Shown: piece by piece, positions 1 to 5,451 of the stretch | Numbering within the stretch: the stretch's first letter is position 1 | Layout of the letters: every line of letters begins with the position of its first letter | Assembly: GCA_030147455.1 (NCBI GenBank) | Contig: JASKZU010000127.1 | Span: forward strand, 1-6,289 | Direction: 5' to 3' | Length of the DNA stretch: 6,289 nt | Origin: Planococcus sp. (in: firmicutes) | GTDB lineage: Bacteria; Bacillota; Bacilli; Bacillales_A; Planococcaceae | Program-made: the position numbers and the translations under genes | Notes under the pieces: generated by a model | Databases searched by the model: none | Told to the model about the DNA's origin: nothing | Seen by the model: the letters and a program-made list of their open reading frames with translations, nothing else

Positions 1-863
1 GCAATCAAGATGAAGATCCAGGCAAGCGGCACGCCGAAGAGCATCCATTGCGCAAAGGTGATTTCGATGCCGTAGATCTCATTGACCGCACCGGCAAGCA
101 GCGTATTGGGCGGCGTCCCGATCAATGTTGCGATTCCGCCAAGAGAGGCAGAGTATGCAATGCCGAGCATTAGAGCTTTGCCGAATCCGAAATTGTCAGG
201 CGATGTATCGATAGAATCATCGTCTTTAAGCGCTTCGGACACTTGATAAATGATGGCCAAGCCAATCGGCACCATCATCATCGCAGTTGCAGTATTGGAA
301 ATCCACATTGATAAAAAGCCTGTTGCGATCATAAAACCTAGAATGATGCGTTCGGTATTCGTGCCAATTACTGAAATAATCGTCAATGCAATACGCTTGT
401 GGAGATTCCACTTTTCCATTGTCAACGCGATCATAAAGCCGCCCATGAAAAGGAAAATTGTATCATTGCCATAAGCAGAAGTGGTTGCCCCGATTTCTAA
501 TCCGTTTGAAAGCGGAAACAAAATAATCGGTAAAAGAGATGTCGCAGGAATCGGAATGGCTTCTGTAATCCACCATGTGGCGATCCACAGTGTGCTCGCC
601 AAAATAGCTTTTGCTTCCGGAGGCAACCCATCCGGATTCACAAAAAGCATCGTAAGGACAAATAGTAAAGGCCCCATTACGAGGCCAATCAATTGCGGCG
701 TGTTATAGCTTTTATTTTTATTTCGTTCATCGTATGTACCCGCGTCTTCTGCACGGTCGCGGTTATCAGGTCTTGTCACTGTTCCAGGCTTCGCAAAAAA
801 GCGCAGCATATCTTTTGCCTGGTGATGCTTTTCCCACATCCAATTCCATGTTGCCATGATCAT
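1..863 (-). CDS. DASS/SLC13 sodium:dicarboxylate symporter (5' part, runs off the window)
   Basis: Membrane transporter of the divalent anion:Na+ symporter family, which imports succinate, fumarate, malate or related anions together with Na+. The window holds the first 287 codons; the family is usually about 480-550 residues, so the C-terminal half is missing only because of the window edge. Residues 1-55 form a charged cytoplasmic N-terminus. Membrane segments follow at roughly 57-75, 87-118 (with the family-like stretch WWITEAIPIPATSLLP), 134-150, 158-167 and 172-208. The SNT ion/substrate-loop motif is at 189-191 and IGTPPN at 248-253. The start is the ATG at 863: GGAGG (871-875) lies 7 bases upstream. 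A second in-frame ATG at 857 would be 13 bases away and is less likely. The exact substrate cannot be told. The family call is near certain. Confidence 0.93.
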   Translation of the reverse strand, partial: MIMATWNWMWEKHHQAKDMLRFFAKPGTVTRPDNRDRAEDAGTYDERNKNKSYNTPQLIGLVMGPLLFVLTMLFVNPDGLPPEAKAILASTLWIATWWITEAIPIPATSLLPIILFPLSNGLEIGATTSAYGNDTIFLFMGGFMIALTMEKWNLHKRIALTIISVIGTNTERIILGFMIATGFLSMWISNTATAMMMVPIGLAIIYQVSEALKDDDSIDTSPDNFGFGKALMLGIAYSASLGGIATLIGTPPNTLLAGAVNEIYGIEITFAQWMLFGVPLAWIFILI

Positions 864-916
864 AGGCCTTCCTCCATTCTAAAAAATATGAATTATTAAA
901 TTATTCTTCCGCCTTA

Positions 917-945
917 AGTGTAGCTTGTTTTATTTTCCATAACAA
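917..945 (-). promoter_or_regulatory. Candidate sigma-A promoter of the DASS symporter gene
   Basis: On the minus strand, TTGTTA (940-945, -35, 4 of 6 consensus bases) is followed after exactly 17 bases by TACACT (917-922, -10, 4 of 6). It would give a leader of about 45 bases before the ATG at 863. Spacing is ideal but both hexamers are imperfect, so this is only a candidate. Confidence 0.35.
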
Positions 946-1056
946 GCGATAAAAGGACAAAGTTTCCTTCTAACATCGTATGAATGCAAACGGATACACA
1001 TTTGACTCGCTGTTCTTCCATTTTTCCGAACCGATTTCTTTAATATTTCGAGCAAT

Positions 1057-1089
1057 AAAAAAACCACTGGAAGCGATCCAGTGGTTTTT
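1057..1089 (-). terminator. Rho-independent terminator after the hydrophilin-like gene
   Basis: Arms 1059-1070 and 1078-1089 pair over 12 bases, with the GC-rich core CCACTGG/CCAGTGG and a 7-base loop. Read on the minus strand the hairpin is followed by a run of T (1063-1057). It begins 9 bases past the stop codon of the 1098-1286 gene and separates it from the DASS symporter gene downstream. Confidence 0.93.
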
Positions 1090-1097
1090 CAAGCTGC

Positions 1098-1286
1098 TTA
1101 GTTTTTCTCGGATTCGCCGATCGGGTTTTGTTCGTCGCCGACTCCTGTATTGCTGTGGGCGCCTTGTTTGCTCATTTTCTCGCCGTCCTCGCGCGACTCC
1201 TGGCCGATTCCTTCAAACTCTTCACGTTTTCTGCGGTCGCCGCCTTTGGAAGCATTAGCATCTTTGGAAAAATCTTCTCTCGCCAT
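1098..1286 (-). CDS. Small hydrophilic (hydrophilin-like) protein, probably stress-induced
   Basis: A 62-residue protein I cannot assign to a named family. It has 15 acidic and 11 basic residues, 9 glycines, and no Leu, Cys, Trp or Tyr; only two Phe are aromatic. That composition predicts a disordered soluble protein like bacterial hydrophilins. A KGG at 14-16 and the stretch EFEGIGQ weakly recall the KGG repeats of the stress protein GsiB, but I would not call it a homologue. The start is well supported: AAGGAGG (1294-1300) lies 7 bases upstream of the ATG. It has its own sigma-B-like promoter in the 62-base gap behind the YdjM-type gene, and its own terminator downstream. A real small gene is very likely; a protective role in stress is inference from composition and promoter. 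Confidence 0.85.
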   Translation of the reverse strand: MAREDFSKDANASKGGDRRKREEFEGIGQESREDGEKMSKQGAHSNTGVGDEQNPIGESEKN

Positions 1287-1320
1287 GTCTATTCCTCCTT
1301 TTGGATTGCTTTCTCTACCT

Positions 1321-1345
1321 ATTCCCTCAGCAGTCCGATCAAAAC
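1321..1345 (-). promoter_or_regulatory. Sigma-B-type promoter of the hydrophilin-like gene
   Basis: On the minus strand GTTTTG (1340-1345) is followed after 13 bases by GGGAAT (1321-1326). The Bacillus sigma-B consensus is GTTTWW-N12 to 15-GGGWAW, so 11 of 12 positions agree. The predicted start is about 1313-1316, giving a leader of roughly 30 bases. It lies entirely between the stop codon of the upstream gene (1349) and the ribosome site (1294-1300), as a dedicated promoter should. Confidence 0.68.
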
Positions 1346-1348
1346 GCT

Positions 1349-1825
1349 TTATATGGAAACAAACGCAGCATAGCCAAAGTAAACCGAAAGGACAGATAAA
1401 GCAGCAAATACTAAATGCTCGAAGAAGCTTCCCGTTGTAGTTGTAAGGGGCAAGCGGACGTTCAGCGAGAATGGGAACAATAGTTTGACGCCCCGTTTTG
1501 TGGCCATGTCGAGCAGTATATGGCTAATCATGCCAACCAGGATGCCGGCTGTTAATGCTTCGTTCGGCAAAATCGCCTGGAACAGCAGATTTGCCAGAAA
1601 CAAAAACAATAAGCTGTGGGTAAAAGTCCGATGGCCGAAAAGCGTACTGATTATTTTAGAAAGAAACGGCAGTGCCCTGCCGATCTTGCTGGATCCATGG
1701 CAGATATCCGGAATCAAAGCCCCTGCCACTCCGCCGATCAAAAGAATTGCGGGTTCGTAATGTGTAATTTGCGCAAATGCAAGACTTGCTGCGATGCCGC
1801 CCGTGATGTGTGTTTTTCCTGTCAT
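1349..1825 (-). CDS. YdjM/YvsG-type membrane-bound metal-dependent hydrolase family protein (DUF457)
   Basis: Integral membrane protein of 158 residues, the usual size for this family, whose members (E. coli YdjM, B. subtilis YvsG) are predicted metal-dependent hydrolases of unknown substrate. Conserved polar residues visible between the hydrophobic segments are H6 (GKTHITGG), D40 (LIPDICH), H65 and H70 (GHRTFTHS), and H102 and D106 (SHILLDMATKRG), a set fit to bind metal at the membrane face. Hydrophobic segments lie near 8-20, 26-39, 70-86, 90-105 and 136-156. The ATG at 1825 begins the conserved MTGKTHITGG; the ribosome site AAAGGAG (1838-1844) is 12 bases upstream, a little far. The gene is divergent from the HD-domain gene. 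No reaction can be assigned from sequence. Confidence 0.87.
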   Translation of the reverse strand: MTGKTHITGGIAASLAFAQITHYEPAILLIGGVAGALIPDICHGSSKIGRALPFLSKIISTLFGHRTFTHSLLFLFLANLLFQAILPNEALTAGILVGMISHILLDMATKRGVKLLFPFSLNVRLPLTTTTGSFFEHLVFAALSVLSVYFGYAAFVSI

Positions 1826-1853
1826 GTACTGTTTGCGCTCCTTTTATAGTGTT

Positions 1854-1870
1854 GATCAGCTGAGCCGATC
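1854..1870. repeat. Imperfect 17-base palindrome in the divergent promoter region
   Basis: GATCAGCT-G-AGCCGATC: 8-base arms about a central G (1862), with one mismatch (1858/1866). It lies between the putative -10 of the YdjM-type gene and its ribosome site, and upstream of the sigma-B-like promoter of the HD-domain gene. It could be an operator or a leader hairpin, or chance. Confidence 0.35.
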
Positions 1871-1883
1871 TAATCGCTTTAAT

Positions 1884-1908
1884 GTCTATTATAGCGCGTT
1901 TCGGGTAT
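1884..1908 (+). promoter_or_regulatory. Candidate sigma-B promoter of the HD-domain gene
   Basis: GTCTAT (1884-1889) then 13 bases then GGGTAT (1903-1908). The -10 is a perfect sigma-B box and the -35 has one mismatch to GTTTWW. The predicted start near 1915 is about 30 bases before the ATG at 1947. It overlaps the opposing sigma-A-like promoter of the divergent gene, so the two could interfere. No good sigma-A promoter is visible for this gene. Confidence 0.45.
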
Positions 1909-1916
1909 GCTGAAGA
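1888..1916 (-). promoter_or_regulatory. Candidate sigma-A promoter of the YdjM-type gene
   Basis: A perfect minus-strand TATAAT (1888-1893) sits 63 bases upstream of the ATG. The hexamer 17 bases further up (TCTTCA, 1911-1916) matches only 3 of 6 positions of a -35 box. The -10 is convincing, the -35 is not. Confidence 0.4.
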
Positions 1917-1946
1917 CATGGAAATCAGTCTAAAGGAGTCGTTATT

Positions 1947-2576
1947 ATGGGAATTCACCGCTTTTTCACCTCATTAAATGATCTAGAGCGGATCATTCGC
2001 GCACCGGGAAGGTTCAAGTTTGAAGAACACAACGTGGCTGCGCATTCTTGGAAAGTCAGTCAATATGCTATGTTTTTCGCGACAATCGAAGAACGGGCAG
2101 GACGCACGATCGACTGGAAATCCCTCTATGAAAGGACCATCAACCATGACTTTGCGGAAGTGTTTATCGGGGATATCAAAACCCCTGTAAAATACGCGTC
2201 TCCGGAGCTTAAAGAAATGATTGCCAAAGTAGAAGACGGCATGATGGAAAAGTTTATTTTAAAGGAAATTCCTGAAGAGTTCCAGGAAGTCTTTTTCGAA
2301 CGAATGAAAGAAGGAAAAGACGAGTCCACTGAAGGGCGCCTGCTCGAATTCGCCGATAAGCTGGACCAGTTTTATGAAGCGTTTGCCGAGCTGAAACGCG
2401 GCAATACCGATAAGGAATTTTTGAAGATGTATCGCATTGCATTGAGCAAAATCCTGGATTTGCCGCTGACGGCAAGCGTCGCTTATTTCCGTGACATCAT
2501 GCTTGACGACGTCATGACAGAAGATACAGCGATCGATGTCCGAAAAATCACAAAGCGCGTCCTCGAAACACATTAA
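1947..2576 (+). CDS. YfbR-like HD-domain 5'-nucleotidase
   Basis: Soluble HD-domain phosphohydrolase of 209 residues. E. coli YfbR, about 200 residues, removes phosphate from deoxynucleoside 5'-monophosphates using a divalent metal. The family pattern is clear: AAHSW with H33, then INHDFAEVFIGDIKTPVKY with H67, D68, E71 and D76, and EFADKLDQF with D137. R18, H33 and D137 fall at the same numbers as in E. coli as I remember it, and the HD pair is one residue off. The tryptophan that follows R18 in E. coli is alanine here (IIRAPGRF), which may change sugar or base preference. The start is set by AAAGGAG (1932-1938), 8 bases before the ATG. A role in nucleotide pool cleaning is inference from the family; the enzyme class is well supported. 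Confidence 0.9.
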   Translation: MGIHRFFTSLNDLERIIRAPGRFKFEEHNVAAHSWKVSQYAMFFATIEERAGRTIDWKSLYERTINHDFAEVFIGDIKTPVKYASPELKEMIAKVEDGMMEKFILKEIPEEFQEVFFERMKEGKDESTEGRLLEFADKLDQFYEAFAELKRGNTDKEFLKMYRIALSKILDLPLTASVAYFRDIMLDDVMTEDTAIDVRKITKRVLETH

Positions 2577-2582
2577 CTGGAG

Positions 2583-2611
2583 TTGTTCCGCATTGTGCGG
2601 CAAACTATGAT
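2583..2611 (+). promoter_or_regulatory. Candidate sigma-A promoter of the CNNM/CorC gene
   Basis: TTGTTC (2583-2588) then 17 bases then TATGAT (2606-2611, 5 of 6). It starts 7 bases after the stop codon of the HD-domain gene. The spacer contains the inverted repeat CCGCA-TTG-TGCGG (2588-2600), which could be a repressor site. The -35 is weak (3 of 6). Confidence 0.45.
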
Positions 2612-2631
2612 AAATTAAAAGAAACTATTTC

Positions 2632-2664
2632 GGAGGTGAATCCCTTATTTAAGGGAATTTATTG
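2632..2664 (+). promoter_or_regulatory. Ribosome binding site bridged to a TTG start by a hairpin
   Basis: GGAGGTGA (2632-2639) is an 8-base perfect match to the 16S rRNA tail but lies 22 bases before the TTG start at 2662, too far for normal use. Between them is a perfect 6-base-pair hairpin, TCCCTT/AAGGGA with loop ATTT (2641-2656). With the hairpin folded only 6 unpaired bases remain between GGAGGTGA and TTG, which is normal spacing. An in-frame stop TAA at 2650-2652 rules out any earlier start in this frame. Confidence 0.7.
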
Positions 2665-3975
2665 GACCCCATACTTTTATTGAATTTGGCTCTTCTGGCT
2701 CTTCTTATCGCATTAACTGCATTTTTCGTCGGCACTGAATTTGCTGTCGTTAAAGTGCGCATGTCCCGCATTGAACAATTGATTGAAGAAGGCGATAAAA
2801 GAGCGCGGCTCGTGAAAAAAATCGTCGGCGACCTCGACTATTATTTGTCTGCCTGCCAGCTCGGCATTACCGTGACGGCTCTCGGGCTCGGGTGGCTGGG
2901 TGAACCGACTGTCGAACGCTTGATGCACCCATTATTTGACTGGCTTGGGCTGCCTTCAGCCTTGTCGACCATCGTCTCTTTTGCGTTTGCTTTCGCGCTT
3001 GTTACTTTTTTGCACGTCGTTATCGGCGAACTGGCTCCAAAATCACTGGCGCTTCAGTTTGCTGAACGCATGACGCTCATACTTGCGCCGGCTTTATACG
3101 TATTCGGGAAAATCATGTATCCATTTATCTTTGTTTTGAACGGATCGGCCCGTTTGCTGCTTCGCATGTTTGGTGTAGAACCGGCCGGCGAACAGCAAGC
3201 CCATTCGGAAGAAGAATTAAAGATTATCATGGCCCAGAGCTTTCAAAGCGGCGAAATCAATCAAACTGAACTTTCCTATATGCAGAACATCTTTGCATTT
3301 GATGAACGCAGCGCAAAAGACGTGATGATCCCGCGGACACAAATGGTCGCATTTTCCGATGACTTATCGACAGAGGAATTGCTCGCCGAGCTTCGTGAAC
3401 ACCGTTTCACACGCTATCCGATCGGCCGCGACGGAGACAAAGATGATTTACTCGGCTTTATCAATGCGAAAGAAGTACTGACACATTACGCGCTTCACAA
3501 CAATGTGAACATGATGGAATTGATTCATACACTCCCTTATTTTCACGAAACCACGCCTCTTCAAATGGCACTCGTGAAAATGCAGAAAGAGCGGACACAT
3601 ATCGCGCTCGTCATTGACGAATACGGCGGGACGTCTGGCTTGATCACGATGGAAGACATTCTTGAGGAAATTGTCGGGGAAATTCGTGATGAATTCGATG
3701 AAGAAGAAGAAGCAGAAATTATAAAAGAACACGATAACCGATATGTGGTCAACGGCCGTGTCCTCTTAAAAGACTTAGAAGAGCGGTTTGGGCTGAAGTT
3801 TTCAGACAGTGAAGAAATCGATACAATCGCCGGCTGGATGCAGCACCAGCTCATCGAGGCGGAAACTGGGGACCAATTTGAGAAAGATGGTTATCAATGG
3901 GCCATCATTGCCATGGAAAATCACCATATCCTAAAAGTCGCTTTTGAGAAAATCGAACAAACAGAATCATTCTAA
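2662..3975 (+). CDS. CNNM/CorC-family membrane protein with CBS domains ('hemolysin family'), probable Mg2+ exporter
   Basis: 437 residues, the normal length for the family that includes Bacillus YhdP/YugS and Staphylococcus MpfA, which are linked to Mg2+ export and tolerance. Old 'hemolysin' names are historical. The DUF21/CNNM membrane domain spans about 1-190, with membrane segments near 4-30, 99-121 and 137-160, the re-entrant-type stretch SACQLGITVTALGLG (63-77) and GELAPKS (122-128). A CBS pair follows: first about 218-285 (VMIPRTQMVAF), second about 290-345, ending in VIDEYGGTSGLITMEDILEEI. The CorC_HlyC domain covers about 358-432. CBS pairs in this family bind ATP-Mg. The start is TTG at 2662: it is the first possible start after the in-frame stop at 2650, and MDP plus a membrane helix fits family N-termini. 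Metal choice is inferred from the family. Confidence 0.93.
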   Translation: MDPILLLNLALLALLIALTAFFVGTEFAVVKVRMSRIEQLIEEGDKRARLVKKIVGDLDYYLSACQLGITVTALGLGWLGEPTVERLMHPLFDWLGLPSALSTIVSFAFAFALVTFLHVVIGELAPKSLALQFAERMTLILAPALYVFGKIMYPFIFVLNGSARLLLRMFGVEPAGEQQAHSEEELKIIMAQSFQSGEINQTELSYMQNIFAFDERSAKDVMIPRTQMVAFSDDLSTEELLAELREHRFTRYPIGRDGDKDDLLGFINAKEVLTHYALHNNVNMMELIHTLPYFHETTPLQMALVKMQKERTHIALVIDEYGGTSGLITMEDILEEIVGEIRDEFDEEEEAEIIKEHDNRYVVNGRVLLKDLEERFGLKFSDSEEIDTIAGWMQHQLIEAETGDQFEKDGYQWAIIAMENHHILKVAFEKIEQTESF

Positions 3976-4011
3976 CAAAACAGACCTGCCCTTGGGCAGG
4001 TCTGTTTTGTT
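3974..4011 (+). terminator. Strong rho-independent terminator after the CNNM/CorC gene
   Basis: A perfect inverted repeat with arms 3974-3990 and 3995-4011 and loop CTTG. The core is CAGACCTGCC/GGCAGGTCTG, flanked by A-rich and T-rich ends (TTTTGTT). The left arm starts inside the TAA stop codon (3973-3975). The symmetry would also let it work on the minus strand, but no minus-strand gene ends here. Confidence 0.92.
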
Positions 4012-4027
4012 CTCTCCAAAAATTATA

Positions 4028-4057
4028 TTGACCAGAAAGTCTTCTTTAACTTATTAT
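4028..4057 (+). promoter_or_regulatory. Sigma-A promoter of the YolD gene
   Basis: TTGACC (4028-4033, 5 of 6) then 18 bases then TATTAT (4052-4057, 5 of 6). The predicted start at about 4064-4066 falls within the LexA box, so a bound repressor would block initiation. Confidence 0.6.
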
Positions 4058-4058
4058 A

Positions 4059-4072
4059 AGAACAAACGTTCT
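4059..4072. promoter_or_regulatory. LexA (DinR) SOS box
   Basis: AGAACAAACGTTCT contains GAAC-N4-GTTC at 4060-4071. Against the Bacillus consensus CGAACRNRYGTTYC, 12 of 14 positions agree and only the two outermost bases differ. It directly follows the -10 box and lies 26 bases before the ATG. SOS control of a YolD gene is biologically expected, which raises confidence. Confidence 0.82.
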
Positions 4073-4097
4073 CATTTTATAGAAAGGAGTGGAAACA

Positions 4098-4457
4098 ATG
4101 AAAAAATCAACTCACTTAACCGTAAAGGGAAATGTTATCGACAGAGGACAACTGAAATGGGGTGCGTTGATGCTGCCGGAACATGTACGCATGCTGCGGG
4201 AATGGGAGGCAGACGATCCTTCAAACGCACGCCCTCGCCTTGGCGAAGAAGAATTTCGGCTATTGGAAGAAGAAATCGGCATTGCCTACCAGCGGCAATG
4301 CCTTGTGGAGCTCCATTATTGGAACACAAGCCATGCCCGAGTGAACGGCACTATCGCTGATATTGAAATCGAACGCCGGCTGTTGACGGTAAAAACTGAG
4401 AAAGATTTTATACAGATCGCTTTTACAGAAATATACGCCATTCGCCTTTTGGACTAA
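4098..4457 (+). CDS. YolD-like protein, SOS-regulated
   Basis: 119-residue soluble protein. YolD-family genes in Bacillus (yolD, yqjX) usually sit beside a Y-family translesion polymerase (uvrX, yqjW) and are LexA-controlled; their biochemical role is unclear, probably accessory to lesion bypass. The family signature RGQLKWGALMLPEH is at 16-29, followed by a helical charged region (30-65) and a C-terminal beta-rich part with IADIEIERRLLTVKT (about 88-102) and FIQIAFTEIYAIRLL (about 104-118). The start is ATG 4098, with AAAGGAG (4083-4089) 8 bases upstream. A GTG at 4089 in the same frame overlaps that ribosome site and is rejected. Here the gene stands alone: terminator before it, and a membrane-protein gene with its own promoter region after it, with no polymerase nearby. 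Confidence 0.88.
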   Translation: MKKSTHLTVKGNVIDRGQLKWGALMLPEHVRMLREWEADDPSNARPRLGEEEFRLLEEEIGIAYQRQCLVELHYWNTSHARVNGTIADIEIERRLLTVKTEKDFIQIAFTEIYAIRLLD

Positions 4458-4495
4458 TAGATTAGAGGACTTTATGGCTTGATTTCCTTTTTAAG

Positions 4496-4534
4496 GGTTA
4501 ATTCGTGGCGAAATTGGGCATATAAGAATTAACC
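4496..4534. repeat. Inverted repeat in the promoter region of the YihY/BrkB gene
   Basis: GGTTAATTC (4496-4504) and GAATTAACC (4526-4534) are perfect 9-base complements, 21 bases apart. No T-run follows on either strand, so it is not a terminator. The arms cover the candidate -35 and -10 areas of the next gene, as an operator would. Confidence 0.5.
4497..4526 (+). promoter_or_regulatory. Candidate promoter(s) of the YihY/BrkB gene
   Basis: Two overlapping readings are possible. As sigma-B: GTTAAT (4497-4502), 13 bases, GGGCAT (4516-4521), with one mismatch in each box. As sigma-A: TTAATT (4498-4503), 17 bases, TATAAG (4521-4526), with a good -10 and weak -35. Both place the start some 30 bases before the ATG at 4561. 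As I recall, the B. subtilis relative yfkH is in the sigma-B regulon, which favours the first. Confidence 0.4.
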
Positions 4535-4560
4535 AAATAAAAAGAATGGAGGTTGAGTAC

Positions 4561-5451
4561 ATGAGCAAAGTGATGTCCTACGCCAAAGAACTTGGCGGAG
4601 AATTCAAGAAAGACAATGCGACGACACTTGCAGCGGCCCAAGCGTATTATTACTTATTGGCTATCGTTCCCCTACTGATTTTGCTGCTGGCGATTCTGCC
4701 ATATTTGCAGATCGATCCACAGCGGGCCGTTGACTTTATCGGCACTGTATTGCCGGGTGAAGTCGCATCCACGTTTGAAGAAACAATTATCAGCGTTGTA
4801 ACAACCCCGTCCGGCGGTCTTCTGACCTTCGGTATCCTGGGTACATTGTGGTCAGCTTCCAATGCAATGACCGCTTTCATGGATGCAACAAATCAAGCAT
4901 ACAATGTTGAAGAAACTCGTTCATTTTTCGTGAAAAAAGGAATGGCGATTGTTTTAACACTGTTCATGCTGATTGCAGTTATCGTTGCATTGATTCTCCC
5001 GATTTTTGGAGGCACCATCATTGATATCATCAAGGAGTTCCTAAGACTCCCGCAGCAGACGGAAATCATTTTCCAGATTCTACGCTGGGTAATTTCCATC
5101 GCAGTCATGAGTGTTGTGCTGGCATGTCTTTATAAATTCGCGCCGAACAAGCACTTCCCATTCAAAGAAGTTCTTCTTGGAGCTTTGATTGCCACTGTAC
5201 TATGGCAGCTTGTTTCACTCGGATTCTCGTTTTACGTATCTAATTTCGGCAGCTACTCAGCAACGTATGGAAGTCTCGGTGGATTGATCGTCTTGATGCT
5301 TTGGTTCTTCCTCACTGGCCTTATCTTGGTCATCGGCGCTGAACTTAATGCGATCATTCACAGACGAAAGCATGCCAACGATGATTCTGAAGAAAGTAAA
5401 TTTCAAGACGCAGAGTCTAGAGACACAGAATCCTCAATGAATAAATATTAA
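4561..5451 (+). CDS. YihY/BrkB-family (UPF0761) integral membrane protein
   Basis: 296-residue membrane protein of the YihY/virulence factor BrkB family (B. subtilis YfkH). The family was once misnamed ribonuclease BN; no transport or enzymatic role is firmly established. Six membrane segments are visible: about 25-48 (containing the conserved AQAYYYLLAIVPLL), 88-108, 129-152, 177-196, 201-226 and 238-266, followed by a hydrophilic, Asp/Glu/Ser-rich tail (271-296). The conserved GSLGGLIVLMLWFFLTG lies in the last segment. The start is ATG 4561, with GGAGG (4548-4552) 8 bases before. An in-frame ATG at 4546 overlaps that ribosome site and is rejected. The gene ends at the palindromic terminator. 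Confidence 0.9.
   Translation: MSKVMSYAKELGGEFKKDNATTLAAAQAYYYLLAIVPLLILLLAILPYLQIDPQRAVDFIGTVLPGEVASTFEETIISVVTTPSGGLLTFGILGTLWSASNAMTAFMDATNQAYNVEETRSFFVKKGMAIVLTLFMLIAVIVALILPIFGGTIIDIIKEFLRLPQQTEIIFQILRWVISIAVMSVVLACLYKFAPNKHFPFKEVLLGALIATVLWQLVSLGFSFYVSNFGSYSATYGSLGGLIVLMLWFFLTGLILVIGAELNAIIHRRKHANDDSEESKFQDAESRDTESSMNKY

Noticed and set aside
226..411. 61-codon minus-strand open frame inside the symporter gene
   Set aside because: It is an out-of-frame shadow of the DASS symporter reading frame (1-863), with no ribosome site and no recognisable protein. Other short frames across the symporter, HD, CNNM, YihY and rbsB genes were dismissed for the same reason.
1128..1440. Overlapping plus-strand open frames opposite the hydrophilin-like and YdjM-type genes
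   Set aside because: They lie antisense to two better supported genes, have no ribosome site, and cross the sigma-B promoter and a gene end.
2588..2612. Terminator between the HD-domain and CNNM/CorC genes
   Set aside because: The stem CCGCA/TGCGG has a 3-base loop and no T-run after it; it fits better as a promoter-spacer operator.
4089..4097. GTG start for the YolD gene
   Set aside because: The GTG overlaps the AAAGGAG ribosome site, which is correctly spaced only for the ATG at 4098.
4454..4465. Short palindrome CTAATAGATTAG at the end of the YolD gene
   Set aside because: 5-base AT-rich arms at a stop codon, with no T-run; too weak to call a terminator or operator.
4546..4560. Upstream ATG start for the YihY/BrkB gene
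   Set aside because: It overlaps the GGAGG ribosome site serving ATG 4561 and has no ribosome site of its own.
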